Part shown: positions 1 to 9,272 of the stretch, piece after piece | Position numbering within the stretch: position 1 is the first letter of the stretch | How the letters are laid out: each line of letters begins with the position of its first letter | Assembly (NCBI RefSeq): GCF_014837175.1 | Contig: NZ_JACYFR010000001.1 | Location: 310,001 to 374,000, forward strand | DNA from: Cellulomonas sp. JH27-2 | GTDB lineage: Bacteria > Actinomycetota > Actinomycetes > Actinomycetales > Cellulomonadaceae | Direction: 5' to 3' | Length of the DNA stretch: 64,000 nucleotides | Position numbers and translations under genes: made by a program | The notes under the pieces: generated by a model | The model's input: the letters and a program-made list of their open reading frames with translations, nothing else | Database searches by the model: none | Told to the model about the DNA's origin: nothing

Positions 1-2202
1 CAGGGCGGGGACGCCGCGCGCCGTGCACAGGTCCGCGAGGCGGACCTCCTCCGAGCGCGGGACCGCGACGAGCACGCGACCGGTCGACTCGGAGAACAGC
101 GCCTCGAACGGGGTCACGCCGTCGCGCGCGCACAGCTCGTCGAGCGAGACCTGCACGCCGACACCGAACCGCAGCGACGACTCGACCAGCGCGATCGCCA
201 GCCCGCCCTCGGACAGGTCGTGCGCGGAGTCGACCAGGTCGTCACGCGCGGCGTTCTGCAGCACGGACGCCAGGCGGCGCTCGGCGGCGAGGTCGACGAC
301 GGGCGGCAGGCCGCCCAGGTGGCCGTGCACGACGTCGGCCCAGGCGGAGCCGTCGAGCTCGGCACGCGTGCTGCCGAGCAGGTAGACGGCCTGGCCAGGC
401 GCGGTCCAGCCGGAGGCCACGGCGTCGGCGACGTCGTCGAGCACGCCCAGCACGCCGACGACGGGGGTCGGGTGGATGGCGGAGTCGATGAGCCCGGGCT
501 CACCCGTGCCGTTGTAGAGCGAGACGTTGCCGCCGGTGACCGGGACCTCGAGGGTCTGGCACGCATCGGCCAGGCCGCGGATGGCCTCGACCAGCTGCCA
601 CATGGAATCGGGGTGCTCGGGGCTGCCGAAGTTGAGGCAGTCGGTCACCGCGAGCGGGCGCGCGCCCGTCGTCGCGACGTTCCGGTACGCCTCCGCGAGC
701 GCGAGCTGCGCGCCCGTGTACGGGTCGAGCTTGGCGTAGCGGCCGTTCGCGTCCGTGGCGAGCGCGACGCCGAGGCCCGTGGCCTCGTCGACGCGGACCA
801 CGCCGGAGTCGTCGGGCTGCGCGAGGGCCGTGTTGCCCTGCACGAACCGGTCGTACTGGTTGGTGACCCAGGCCTTGGAGGCCAGGTTGGGCGACGCGAG
901 GAGCTCCAGGACGGTGCCGCGGAGCTCGGCGGCGCTCGTCGGGCGCGCCAGCTCTGCCGCCGTGTCCGCGTTGAGGCCGTCCTGCCAGGCCGGGCGGGCG
1001 TACGGGCGGTCGTAGACCGGGCCCTCGTGGGCGACGGTCTTCGGGTCGACGTCGACGATGCGCTCGCCGTGGTGGTCGATCGTCAGGCGGCCCGTGCCGG
1101 TCACCCCGCCGATCACGGCCGTCTCGACGTCCCACTTGCCCGTGATGGCCAGGAACGCGTCGAGCTGGTCCGGCCGCACGACGGCCATCATGCGCTCCTG
1201 CGACTCCGACATGAGGATCTCGCCGGCGGTCAGCGTGGGGTCGCGCAGCAGCACGTGCTCGAGGTCCACGTGCATGCCGCCGTCGCCGTTGGACGCGAGC
1301 TCGCTGGTCGCGCAGCTGATGCCGGCCGCGCCCAGGTCCTGGATGCCCTCGACGACGCGCGCCGCGTACAGCTCGAGGCAGCACTCGATGAGGACCTTCT
1401 CCATGAACGGGTCGCCGACCTGCACCGACGGGCGCTTGGACGGCTTCTCGTCGTCGAACGTCTCGCTGGCCAGGATCGAGGCACCGCCGATGCCGTCGCC
1501 ACCCGTGCGCGCCCCGAACAGGACCACCTTGTTGCCGGCGCCCGACGCGTTGGCCAGGTGGATGTCCTCGTGGCGCAGCACGCCCAGGCACAGCGCGTTG
1601 ACCAGCGGGTTGCCCTGGTAGCTGGCGTCGAAGACGAGCTCGCCGCCGATGTTGGGCAGGCCCAGGCTGTTGCCGTAGCCGCCGACGCCGGACACGACGC
1701 CGTGCACCACGCGCGCGGTGTCCGGGTGGTCGACGGCGCCGAAGCGCAGCTGGTCCATGACGGCGACCGGGCGCGCGCCCATCGAGATGATGTCGCGCAC
1801 GATGCCGCCGACTCCCGTCGCGGCGCCCTGGTAGGGCTCGACGTACGACGGGTGGTTGTGCGACTCGACCTTGAACGTCACCGCCCAGCCGTCGCCGATG
1901 TCGACGACGCCCGCGTTCTCGCCGATGCCGACGAGCAGGTGCTCCTTCATCGCGTCGGTCGTCTTGTCGCCGAACTGGCGCAGGTGGTTCTTGCTCGACT
2001 TGTACGAGCAGTGCTCCGACCACATGACCGAGTACATGGCGAGCTCGGCGGCGGTGGGGCGGCGGCCCAGGATGTCGCGGATGCGCTGGTACTCGTCGAC
2101 CTTCAGGCCCAGCTCGGCGTACGGCTGCTCCTGGTCGGGCGTCGCCGCGGCGTTCTCGACGGTGTCAGAGGGGTGGGCAGGACGCGCAGGTGCGGTGGTC
2201 AT
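1..2202 (-). CDS. purL: Phosphoribosylformylglycinamidine synthase subunit PurL (3' end cut by window)
   Basis: Glutamine-dependent FGAM synthase, large subunit. With PurS and PurQ it converts FGAR to FGAM in cytoplasmic de novo purine synthesis. The ATG at 2202 gives 734 visible codons with no stop before the window edge. The small-type PurL is usually 720-770 residues, so only a short tail is missing. The AIRS/PurM-like fold is recognisable from [18 protein letters not shown] (around residue 90) and later [10 protein letters not shown] purine-rich AAGGGA lies about 5 nt before the ATG. purQ and purS lie 17 kb away on the same strand rather than adjacent. The upstream neighbour is a divergent lipoprotein gene, and the 133-nt gap should hold both promoters. 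Identity is very sure. Confidence 0.97.
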   Translation of the reverse strand, partial: MTTAPARPAHPSDTVENAAATPDQEQPYAELGLKVDEYQRIRDILGRRPTAAELAMYSVMWSEHCSYKSSKNHLRQFGDKTTDAMKEHLLVGIGENAGVVDIGDGWAVTFKVESHNHPSYVEPYQGAATGVGGIVRDIISMGARPVAVMDQLRFGAVDHPDTARVVHGVVSGVGGYGNSLGLPNIGGELVFDASYQGNPLVNALCLGVLRHEDIHLANASGAGNKVVLFGARTGGDGIGGASILASETFDDEKPSKRPSVQVGDPFMEKVLIECCLELYAARVVEGIQDLGAAGISCATSELASNGDGGMHVDLEHVLLRDPTLTAGEILMSESQERMMAVVRPDQLDAFLAITGKWDVETAVIGGVTGTGRLTIDHHGERIVDVDPKTVAHEGPVYDRPYARPAWQDGLNADTAAELARPTSAAELRGTVLELLASPNLASKAWVTNQYDRFVQGNTALAQPDDSGVVRVDEATGLGVALATDANGRYAKLDPYTGAQLALAEAYRNVATTGARPLAVTDCLNFGSPEHPDSMWQLVEAIRGLADACQTLEVPVTGGNVSLYNGTGEPGLIDSAIHPTPVVGVLGVLDDVADAVASGWTAPGQAVYLLGSTRAELDGSAWADVVHGHLGGLPPVVDLAAERRLASVLQNAARDDLVDSAHDLSEGGLAIALVESSLRFGVGVQVSLDELCARDGVTPFEALFSESTGRVLVAVPRSEEVRLADLCTARGVPAL

Positions 2203-2335
2203 CGGTTCCCTTGGGCGAGTTCGCACGCGGGCCTCGCTGGGGGCGGGACGCGCGGCCGTCGTCGGCGGACGACGTCAGGATACCGACACCCGGGCGCGAG
2301 CCTCGCCCGCGCCCACGTCCGCTAGCGTCGCCTCC

Positions 2336-3127
2336 GTGCCCGACTCGACCGCTCCCCGACTGCGGGTGCTCCTGGGCGCGACCCTTCTCTGCACGGCACT
2401 GGCCGGGTGCACGGGCGGCTCACCGCCGCCCGGCCCGACGACCACCGCGGCCGCTCCCACGGCCACGCGAGCGACCTCGCCGGGGACGAGCACGCCGACC
2501 GCGCCGGTGAGGCCGGAGGTGCCGTCGGCCGACGACGTCCGCGCCGGGACGCGCGTGCGCTCCCACGGCGCGACGATCTGGGTCGCACCGCAGGCCGACG
2601 TGTCGATGTCGTCGAAGAAGCTGGCCGACGGCTCGGTCCGTCTGACGTTCCACGACCGGCGGGGCCTCCCCGGCGACGAACCGCTGGCGTACGCGACGGG
2701 GTCGGACCTCAGCGCGTTCGCCGACGGCTCGGCGCTCGCGGGCGGTGGCGGGCTCGCGCCGACGAACGCGTCGTTGGCGGCGTCCGGCGACGACCTGTTG
2801 GCGCTGACCGACGGCCCGACCGACGGCACCGCGAAGGTCTGGTTCACCGGGGAGGCGGTGGCCAAGACGTCGTGGGGTACCCGCGAGGGTGGCCGGTCCC
2901 TGGCGGTGACACCCACGGACTGGGCCCGGGTGGGGAGCCTGGCGGCCTCCGAGCTCACCTGGTCCCAGCTGATCGCCGACGAGCCCGAGGCCGACTCCCC
3001 CACGATGCGCGAGCAGCTCAGCTGCCACGAGCTCGGGGCGCCGGACAAGGCCACCTGGAACCTCGAGCCGTGGCGACCCGACGTCGGCGCGCTCGCGATG
3101 ATCTCCGCCCGCTGCAACCCGACCTGA
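2336..3127 (+). CDS. Secreted lipoprotein, possible DUF2599 domain
   Basis: 263-residue protein of unknown function. The N-terminus has a short basic stretch, a hydrophobic core and a lipobox ending LAGC at about residue 27, so it should be a lipid-anchored exported protein. A Pro/Thr/Ala-rich linker follows (about 30-60). The C-terminus carries two cysteines and a SCHELGA...KATWNLEPWRPD...RCNP stretch resembling DUF2599 of actinobacterial exported proteins; this match is from memory. The GTG start at 2336 was chosen because the signal peptide begins there and a TAGCGT -10-like hexamer lies at 2323-2328, which suggests a leaderless mRNA. It is divergent from purL. No function can be assigned. 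Confidence 0.8.
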   Translation: MPDSTAPRLRVLLGATLLCTALAGCTGGSPPPGPTTTAAAPTATRATSPGTSTPTAPVRPEVPSADDVRAGTRVRSHGATIWVAPQADVSMSSKKLADGSVRLTFHDRRGLPGDEPLAYATGSDLSAFADGSALAGGGGLAPTNASLAASGDDLLALTDGPTDGTAKVWFTGEAVAKTSWGTREGGRSLAVTPTDWARVGSLAASELTWSQLIADEPEADSPTMREQLSCHELGAPDKATWNLEPWRPDVGALAMISARCNPT

Positions 3128-3221
3128 TCTCCCACCGTTCGGCCCTGACGAGGGCCAGGATGGGATCCGGGACAGCCGCGGCGACGTGCCCGCGTGCGAC
3201 CGCGTGAGCAGGGAGGCCACG

Positions 3222-3473
3222 ATGTCGAGCTCGAGCCCTCAGCCCCGACCCGCCGGAGGCGGTGCCAAGAAGCCGATCCCGTGGCGGCTGTACCTCGGCA
3301 TCGTCGCCGTGGTGATCGCCGTGGTCGTGATCCTGCAGAACCAGGACGACGCCCCGTTCCACATCCTGTTCTGGACCGTGACGCTGCCGACGTGGGTGAT
3401 GCTGCTGATCGCGCTCGCGCTCGGCGTCGTCGTCGGCTGGCTGCTGCACTACCGCCGGTCCAGCAAGAAGTGA
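3222..3473 (+). CDS. Small LapA-family (DUF1049) membrane protein
   Basis: 83 residues. A basic cytoplasmic start is followed by two predicted membrane helices, about residues 19-37 (YLGIVAVVIAVVVILQNQ) and 50-73 (WVMLLIALALGVVVGWLLHY), and a short basic tail. The QN-D sequence after helix 1 and the two-helix layout match the lipopolysaccharide-assembly-protein-A (LapA/DUF1049) family. In actinobacteria this family is an uncharacterised small membrane protein, and no LPS role is implied here. ATG at 3222 is preceded by GGGAGG at 3211-3216. It is transcribed toward the convergent acyl-CoA dehydrogenase gene, with a strong hairpin between them. Confidence 0.85.
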   Translation: MSSSSPQPRPAGGGAKKPIPWRLYLGIVAVVIAVVVILQNQDDAPFHILFWTVTLPTWVMLLIALALGVVVGWLLHYRRSSKK

Positions 3474-3475
3474 GC

Positions 3476-3512
3476 GCCGTGGCCGTTCCCGCGCGTCGGG
3501 AACGGCCACGGC
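3476..3512. terminator. Bidirectional hairpin terminator
   Basis: Perfect 15-bp stem (3476-3490 with 3498-3512) around a 7-nt loop, placed exactly between two convergent stop codons (3473 on plus, 3519 on minus). There is no clear U-tract, as is usual in actinobacteria, but position and symmetry support termination for both strands. Confidence 0.8.
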
Positions 3513-3518
3513 CCACGC

Positions 3519-5588
3519 TCAGCGCGAGTGCTTCTCCGGCACCGGCGCGTCGCCCGACGCACGCTGCGCCCGGTAGTACGCGCGCGCCTCGTCCTGCCGC
3601 TCGGCCTCGGCGCCCGACGCGATCGGCGCCCGCAGGTGCTCAGGCCCGTAGCCGAAGGCGTCGACCAGGTCCTGCGCGTGCGGGCGCAGGCGGGTCAGCA
3701 GCCGGTCGATGTAGGACGTCACGGTGCGCGCGCGACCCGCCGACAGCCGGCCGTTGATGAGGTACCACGCCAGGTGGCGCTCGACGAGCTGCAGCCCGAA
3801 CAGGTCCCGCACCCAGGTCAGCACCTGCTTGGTGCCGGGCTCGGTGACCTGCGCGAGCCCGCGCGTGAACGCCTCCCACTGGACCCGCTCGGCGTGCGCC
3901 CGGGCCGCCTCGATCAGCTCGTGCTGGTGGGCGTTGAAGAGCGCCGCCGCCTCGGCCGGCGCCATCTTCTGCGCGGGGCGCAGCGACATGGCCAGGTCGG
4001 CGACCATCGCCTCGACGCGGTCGGTGAGCAGCTCGCGCTGCGACGCCTCGTCGCGCAGCTGACCCACCGAGCGGCGCGCGTCGCCCGCGTCGGCGAGGGT
4101 CTGGACCGCCCGGATCAGCGGGGTGCGGTGCTTGGCCGCGTCGGCCGCGCGGCCCGCGACCAGGCGCGCGACGTCCCCGGCACCGGCGCCCTTGAGCGCT
4201 CGGCCGTACTCCGTCAGCAGCCGCTTCGCGACGAGCTGGTAGAGCACGGTGTTGTCACCCTCGAACGTCACGTACACGTCCATGTCCTGGTGCAGGCCGA
4301 CGAGCCGGTTCTCGGCCAGGAACCCGGCGCCACCGCACGCCTCGCGCGCGGTCTGGATCGTGTTCATGGCGTGCCACGTCGAGGTCGGCTTGAGGGTCGC
4401 GGCCAGCGTCTCGAGGTCCTCGCGGCCCTGCGGGGTGTCGCCCCGGCCGGAGAAGACGTCGTCGAACGCGGCGAGGAGCTCCTCGTGCGCGAACGTCGTC
4501 GCGTAGGTCTCCGCCAGCAGCGGCAGGAGCCGGCGCTGGTGCTGGCCGTAGTCCATGAGCACGACCTCGTCGGAGCCGGCCCCCGCGAACTGGCGGCGCT
4601 GGTTCGCGTACGTCACCGCGATGGCCAACGCGATCTTGCTGGCGTTCGCGGCGGCGCCGTCGAGCGAGACGCGCCCCTGGACCAGCGTGCCGAGCATGGT
4701 GAAGAACCGCCGGCCCGGGCTGGCGATCGACGACGAGTAGGTGCCGTCGGCGTCGACGTCGCCGTACCGGTTGAGCAGGCTCGTGCGCGGGACGCGGACG
4801 TGGTCGAAGTGCAGACGGCCGTTGTCGATGCCGTTGAGCCCGCCCTTGAGGCCGTCGTCCTCACCGCCGACGCCGGGCAGCCAGGCGCCGGACGCGTCGC
4901 GGATCGGCACGTAGAACGCGTGCACGCCGTGGTTGACCGGCCCCGCCCCGGGCGCGGCCGTCACGAGCTGGGCGAACACGACCGCCGCCGTGCCGTGCTG
5001 CGCCGCGTTGCCGAGGTAGTCCTTCCACGCCGCGCGGAACGGCGTGTGGATGACGAACTCCTGCGTGGCCGGGTCGTACGTGGCCGTCGTCCCGATCGCG
5101 GCGACGTCCGAGCCGTGGCCCGTCTCCGTCATCGCGAACGCGCCCGGGACCGCCACCGACATGGCGTCGGGCAGGAACCGCTCGTGGTGGTCGGCCGTGC
5201 CCAGGTGCAGGATCGCCGAGGCGAACAGCCCCCACTGCACGCCCGCCTTGATCTGCAGCGACGGGTCGCCGGCCACGAGCTCCTCGAACCGCGAGAGCGA
5301 GCCGCCGTGGTCGTCGGCGCCACCCAGGTGGGTGGGGAACGCGCGCAGGACGTCGTGGTGGGCCGCGAGCTCACGGAGCTGGTGGAGCACGCGCTCGCGG
5401 TGCTCGGCCAGCGGCTGGCCCTCGATCTTCTGGAAGTCGGGATCCCCCGCCACGACGCGAGCCTGACGACGCAGCTCCGCGTACGGGCCGAGCAGCTGGT
5501 CCGCGAGCGCGGCGACGTCGACGCGGACGTCCGACTCGCCGGGCAGGAGGGGCTCGAGCGAGGCCGGGCGGTCGGTGGTGGCGGTCAT
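3519..5588 (-). CDS. Acyl-CoA dehydrogenase / acyl-CoA oxidase family protein
   Basis: 689-residue flavoenzyme expected to introduce the alpha,beta double bond in acyl-CoAs, the first step of beta-oxidation. Visible family features are the FAMTETGHGSD flavin/substrate segment (about residue 153), the GRVSLDGAAANASKIALAIAV helix region and the C-terminal TFEGDN with the likely catalytic glutamate (about 437). The length and the FEGDN arrangement resemble acyl-CoA oxidases (about 650-700) more than short ACADs (about 380), so oxidase versus long dehydrogenase is not settled. ATG 5588 overlaps the TetR stop as ATGA, indicating translational coupling. It faces the divergent thiolase-FabG4-MaoC operon, which supplies the remaining beta-oxidation-type activities. 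Confidence 0.9.
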   Translation of the reverse strand: MTATTDRPASLEPLLPGESDVRVDVAALADQLLGPYAELRRQARVVAGDPDFQKIEGQPLAEHRERVLHQLRELAAHHDVLRAFPTHLGGADDHGGSLSRFEELVAGDPSLQIKAGVQWGLFASAILHLGTADHHERFLPDAMSVAVPGAFAMTETGHGSDVAAIGTTATYDPATQEFVIHTPFRAAWKDYLGNAAQHGTAAVVFAQLVTAAPGAGPVNHGVHAFYVPIRDASGAWLPGVGGEDDGLKGGLNGIDNGRLHFDHVRVPRTSLLNRYGDVDADGTYSSSIASPGRRFFTMLGTLVQGRVSLDGAAANASKIALAIAVTYANQRRQFAGAGSDEVVLMDYGQHQRRLLPLLAETYATTFAHEELLAAFDDVFSGRGDTPQGREDLETLAATLKPTSTWHAMNTIQTAREACGGAGFLAENRLVGLHQDMDVYVTFEGDNTVLYQLVAKRLLTEYGRALKGAGAGDVARLVAGRAADAAKHRTPLIRAVQTLADAGDARRSVGQLRDEASQRELLTDRVEAMVADLAMSLRPAQKMAPAEAAALFNAHQHELIEAARAHAERVQWEAFTRGLAQVTEPGTKQVLTWVRDLFGLQLVERHLAWYLINGRLSAGRARTVTSYIDRLLTRLRPHAQDLVDAFGYGPEHLRAPIASGAEAERQDEARAYYRAQRASGDAPVPEKHSR

Positions 5589-6436
5589 CGGTTCTCCTCG
5601 GTGGTGCTGGTGCTGGGGGTGGTGCTGGTGTTGCGCTCGCGGGCGAGCAGCCCGACGGGGCCGGCCCAGAGCCAGGCGGCGACCTGGGCGGTGATGTCCT
5701 CGCGGTCCGGGCTGCCGGGCTGGTCGCGGTGGGCCAGCCACCACTCGCCCGCCCCGCGGACGAAGCCGACGGCGCCGGCGGCCCACGACTCCGCGAGCGC
5801 GATGCGTGCGGACGCCACGTCGTCGGGCTCCGCCTCGGGGCGGCGGGCCAGGCGACGGCCGTCGGCCGCCTCCTCCGTCAGGCCGCGCGCGAACGGTGCG
5901 GCGACCAGCGCGGTGACCGAGTCGAGGAAGTGCCCCAGGGGGCCGCCCGACTCGACCGAGCCGTTCCGCGTCACGAACGCGTAGACGTTCGGGGACGACT
6001 CGATCATCTCGAGGTACACGGCGACCATCGCGCGCAGACCGTCGCGCGGGGTGGGCGCGACCCGGAGCACGCCCTCGAGTGCGCCCTGGATCTGCAGGAC
6101 GACCGCCTCGGCGACCGCGATCTGCAGGCCCGTCTTGTCGGCGAAGTAGCGGTAGACGATCGACTTCGAGGTGCCCGCCGCGGTGGCGATCTCCTCCATC
6201 GACACGTCGGGGCCCTTGTGGTGGACGGTGCGGCGCGCGATGCGCACCAGCTCCGCGCGGCGTGCCTCGCGGTGGTCGGCCCAGCGGGTCGACCGCCCGT
6301 CGGCCGCGTAGACGTCCGGCGGCGCGGTCGGCGTCGGCCGCACACGGGTCAGGCCGCGTCCCCCGGGGGGCGCGGCGTCGGTGCTCAGCAGGGTCAGTCC
6401 GCTCGCCTTCGAGGGACCCGGTGTGACTGGACTCAC
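5585..6436 (-). CDS. TetR/AcrR family transcriptional regulator of the fatty-acid divergon
   Basis: DNA-binding repressor, probably sensing acyl-CoA or fatty acids. The helix-turn-helix is visible as SMEEIATAAGTSKSIVYRYF followed by ADKTGLQ, preceded by an RRAEL-RIA helix. The C-terminal ligand domain is about 190 residues. The start is uncertain: GTG codons at 6475, 6436 and 6343 are in frame, none with a clear ribosome site. The upstream ones give an unusually long 60-85 residue Pro/Thr-rich tail before the HTH, while 6343 would be nearer normal TetR length. The stop overlaps the acyl-CoA dehydrogenase start by 4 bases (ATGA), so regulator and enzyme are co-translated. It diverges from the thiolase operon and probably controls both arms. 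Confidence 0.88.
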   Translation of the reverse strand: MSPVTPGPSKASGLTLLSTDAAPPGGRGLTRVRPTPTAPPDVYAADGRSTRWADHREARRAELVRIARRTVHHKGPDVSMEEIATAAGTSKSIVYRYFADKTGLQIAVAEAVVLQIQGALEGVLRVAPTPRDGLRAMVAVYLEMIESSPNVYAFVTRNGSVESGGPLGHFLDSVTALVAAPFARGLTEEAADGRRLARRPEAEPDDVASARIALAESWAAGAVGFVRGAGEWWLAHRDQPGSPDREDITAQVAAWLWAGPVGLLARERNTSTTPSTSTTEENR

Positions 6437-6454
6437 GAGACCGAAGGTATCAGG

Positions 6455-6480
6455 TACTGTGGGTTCCGGGAACACCGGTG
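6455..6480 (+). promoter_or_regulatory. Candidate thiolase promoter with TetR-type operator
   Basis: TACTGT at 6455-6460 resembles a -10 element. Directly after it come an 11-nt palindrome with 5-bp arms (GTTCC g GGAAC, 6463-6473) and an 8-bp palindrome CACCGGTG (6473-6480). This places an operator at the transcription start of the thiolase operon and beside or inside the divergent tetR 5' end. The call rests on position only. Confidence 0.4.
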
Positions 6481-6565
6481 GGACGAAGGTCCGTCGCGGA
6501 TCGACCGGACCGGTGCTCGAGACTCATCACCGACGATGTTCATCGATGCGAGAGGGACACGCTCC

Positions 6566-7927
6566 ATGGCTGCCTCCAGGTCCACCGCGAAGTCCACCGA
6601 GACGTCTGCAGCGACGTCCGCGATCCCGCCGACGAGCCCCCGCGCGCTCGTCCTCGGCGGCAACCGGATCCCGTTCGCGCGCGCCGGCGGGAAGTACGCC
6701 CACGCCAGCAACCAGGACATGCTCACGGCCGCGCTCGACGGACTGGTCGCGCGCTACGGCCTCCAGGGCGAGCGCATCGGCGAGGTGGCGGCGGGCGCCG
6801 TCCTCAAGCACAGCCGCGACTTCAACCTGACGCGGGAGGTCGTGCTCGGGTCGGCCCTGTCGCCCGAGACACCGGCGTACGACCTGCAGCAGGCCTGCGC
6901 GACGGGCCTCGAGACGGTCGTGTCGCTGTCGAACAAGATCCGGCTCGGGCAGATCGAGTCCGCCGTCGCCGGCGGTGTCGACACCACGTCGGACGCACCC
7001 ATCGCGGTCAGCGAGGGCCTGCGCCGCGCGCTGCTGGACCTGTCCCGCGCGAAGACGGTGGGCCAGAAGCTCGCGGCCGCCGCCAAGATCCGCCCCAAGG
7101 ACCTCGCGCCCGCGACGCCGCGGACGTCCGAGCCGCGCACCGGCCTGTCGATGGGCGAGCACCAGGCGCTGACCACCGCGCAGTGGGGCATCACGCGGGA
7201 GGCGCAGGACGAGGTCGCGTTCGCCTCCCACCAGCGGCTGGCCGCGGCCTGGGACGCCGGGTTCTTCGACGACCTCGTCACGCCCTACCGCGGTCAGTCG
7301 GTCGACGGGAACCTGCGCGCGGACACGTCGCTCGAGAAGCTCGCCAAGCTCAAGCCGACGTTCGGGCTGACCCTGGACACGCCGCCGACGATGACCGCGG
7401 GGAACTCGACGCCGCTGACCGACGGCGCCTCGACGGTCCTGCTCGGCAACGACGCGTGGGCCGACGAGCACGGGCTGACGCCGCTGGCGGTCGTCGTGGA
7501 CGCCGAGGCGGGCGCGGTCGACTTCGTGCACGGCGTCGACGGCCTGCTCATGGCGCCGGCCTTCGCGGTCCCCCGGCTGCTGGCCCGCAACGGCCTGACG
7601 CTGGCGGACTTCGACTACGTCGAGATCCACGAGGCGTTCGCCGCGACGGTGCTGACCACGCTCGCCGCGTGGGAGTCCGAGGAGTTCGGCAAGGAACGCC
7701 TGGGCCTGGCCGGGGCGTTCGGCACGGTCGACCGAAACCGGCTCAACGTGCACGGCTCGTCGCTCGCCGCGGGGCACCCGTTCGCCGCGACGGGAGGACG
7801 CATCGTGGCCACCATCAGCAAGGAGCTGCACGCCCGCAAGGCCGCCGAGGGCCGGCCCGTGCGCGCGCTCGTGTCCGTGTGCGCAGCCGGTGGGCTGGGC
7901 CTGACCGCGATCCTCGAGGCGGCCTGA
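6566..7927 (+). CDS. fadA: Acetyl-CoA C-acyltransferase (thiolase), FadI/FadA2 type
   Basis: 453-residue thiolase. It cleaves 3-ketoacyl-CoA with CoA or, in reverse, condenses acyl-CoAs. Nucleophile Cys lies in QQACATGLETV (about residue 111). The catalytic His is in NVHGSSLAAGHPFAATGGR and the second Cys in SVCAAGGLGL near the C-terminus. SMGEHQA and the EIHEAFA loop are also present. ATG 6566 is supported by an AGAGGGA ribosome site at 6551-6557. A Ser/Thr/Ala-rich stretch of about 20 residues precedes the first strand. It begins a three-gene operon with FabG4 (1-nt gap) and MaoC, divergent from TetR/acyl-CoA dehydrogenase. Mycobacteria carry a comparable fadA2-fabG4-htdX-fadE5 neighbourhood. 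Confidence 0.94.
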   Translation: MAASRSTAKSTETSAATSAIPPTSPRALVLGGNRIPFARAGGKYAHASNQDMLTAALDGLVARYGLQGERIGEVAAGAVLKHSRDFNLTREVVLGSALSPETPAYDLQQACATGLETVVSLSNKIRLGQIESAVAGGVDTTSDAPIAVSEGLRRALLDLSRAKTVGQKLAAAAKIRPKDLAPATPRTSEPRTGLSMGEHQALTTAQWGITREAQDEVAFASHQRLAAAWDAGFFDDLVTPYRGQSVDGNLRADTSLEKLAKLKPTFGLTLDTPPTMTAGNSTPLTDGASTVLLGNDAWADEHGLTPLAVVVDAEAGAVDFVHGVDGLLMAPAFAVPRLLARNGLTLADFDYVEIHEAFAATVLTTLAAWESEEFGKERLGLAGAFGTVDRNRLNVHGSSLAAGHPFAATGGRIVATISKELHARKAAEGRPVRALVSVCAAGGLGLTAILEAA

Positions 7928-7928
7928 G

Positions 7929-9272
7929 ATGGGCGACACCTACCTGAACCTGGTCAACAGCGGCGTCACCGCCAAGATCGCCAAGCAGCTCGGGCTCCCC
8001 CAGCCCGCACCGCTGCGGCGCTACCGGCCCGGCGCTCCCCTGCTCGGCGGCCCCGCGCTCGTCGTCGGGACCGGCGCGGACGCCGACGGCGTCGCGGCGC
8101 TGCTGTCGAGGACGTGGGACGTCGAGGTGCACCGGCACGCGACGCCCGAGCTGCGGTACGCGGCCGTCGTCCTGGTCCTGACGCAGGTCAGCCACCCCGA
8201 CGAGCTGTCCGCGCCGGTGCTCGCCGCGGCCGGCGTGCTGCGCTCGCTGAGCCGCGGTGGGCGTGTCGTCACGCTGTCGCGGGAGGCCACGGCCGACGAC
8301 GCCCCCGCGGTCGCCGCCGCGCGGCAGGGAGTCGACGGGCTCCTGCGCTCGCTCGCCAAGGAGCTGCGCGGCGGGTCGACCGGCAACGGGATCGTGATGG
8401 CCGGCGATGTCGCGGCCGACGCCCCGTCGGTCGTCGGCGCGCTGCGGTTCTTCCTGTCGACACGCTCCGCGTTCGTCGACGGTCAGCTCCTGACGGTCTC
8501 GTCGGGAGCCGGGACGCTGCCCGAGACCTGGGAGCGCCCGCTCGAGGGTCGCGTCGCCGTCGTCACGGGCGCCGCCCGCGGCATCGGCGAGTCGATCGCC
8601 GACACCCTCGCGCGCGACGGCGCGACGGTCGTGGCCGTGGACATGCCCTCCGCGGGCGAGCAGCTCACGCGCGTCGCCAACCGCGTGCGCGGCACCGCAC
8701 TCCAGCTCGACGTGACGGCCGACGACGCCGGCACCCGCATCCTGGAGCACGCGCTGGCCCGGCACGGCCGTCTCGACATCGTCGTGCACAACGCCGGCAT
8801 CACGCGCGACAAGCTGCTGGCCAACATGAGCCCCGACAAGTGGGACTCCGTGCTGGCCGTCAACATCGCGGCCCAGCTGCGCATCAACGAGGCCCTGCTG
8901 ACCTCGGGCGACTTCACCGACGCGCCGCGCATCGTCTCGCTCGCGTCCACGTCGGGCATCGCCGGCAACCGCGGCCAGACCAACTACGCCGCGTCCAAGG
9001 GCGGCGTCATCGGCATGGTGCGGGCGACCGCACCGCTGCTCGAGGCCTTCGGCGGCACCGCCAACGCGGTGGCACCCGGGTTCATCGAGACCGAGATGAC
9101 CGCCCGCATCCCCGCCGTCACCCGGCAGGTCGCGCGGCGGCTGAACTCGCTGCAGCAGGGCGGCCAGCCGGTCGACGTCGCGGAGGCGGTCGCGTTCCTC
9201 GCGTCCCCGGCCGCCGGTGGCGTCGTCGGGCGCGTGCTGCGCGTGTGCGGGCAGAACATGGTGGGCCAGTGA
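7929..9272 (+). CDS. fabG4: High-molecular-weight 3-oxoacyl-(ACP/CoA) reductase, FabG4-like
   Basis: 447-residue SDR with an extra N-terminal flavodoxin-like domain (about 1-200), which distinguishes the FabG4/HMwFabG group from ordinary 250-residue FabG. The catalytic SDR domain starts with TGAARGIG at about 212-219 (NAD(P)-binding), has HNAGITRD, and ends with catalytic Ser (LASTSG), Tyr and Lys in YAASKGG (about 353-357). Such proteins are often NADH-dependent and act on acyl-CoA in beta-oxidation; this is family knowledge, not shown here. ATG 7929 lies one base after the thiolase stop, and the 3' end overlaps the next gene as GTGA. Role inferred: 3-hydroxyacyl-CoA dehydrogenase/3-ketoacyl-CoA reductase of this pathway. 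Confidence 0.92.
   Translation: MGDTYLNLVNSGVTAKIAKQLGLPQPAPLRRYRPGAPLLGGPALVVGTGADADGVAALLSRTWDVEVHRHATPELRYAAVVLVLTQVSHPDELSAPVLAAAGVLRSLSRGGRVVTLSREATADDAPAVAAARQGVDGLLRSLAKELRGGSTGNGIVMAGDVAADAPSVVGALRFFLSTRSAFVDGQLLTVSSGAGTLPETWERPLEGRVAVVTGAARGIGESIADTLARDGATVVAVDMPSAGEQLTRVANRVRGTALQLDVTADDAGTRILEHALARHGRLDIVVHNAGITRDKLLANMSPDKWDSVLAVNIAAQLRINEALLTSGDFTDAPRIVSLASTSGIAGNRGQTNYAASKGGVIGMVRATAPLLEAFGGTANAVAPGFIETEMTARIPAVTRQVARRLNSLQQGGQPVDVAEAVAFLASPAAGGVVGRVLRVCGQNMVGQ

Noticed and set aside
220-2325. Long plus-strand open frame of 701 codons opposite purL
   Set aside because: Shadow frame of purL. No motif, and the PurL motifs on the other strand are unmistakable.
3528-5984. Plus-strand frame of 818 codons opposite the acyl-CoA dehydrogenase
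   Set aside because: Antisense shadow. Low-complexity Arg/Val/Asp composition.
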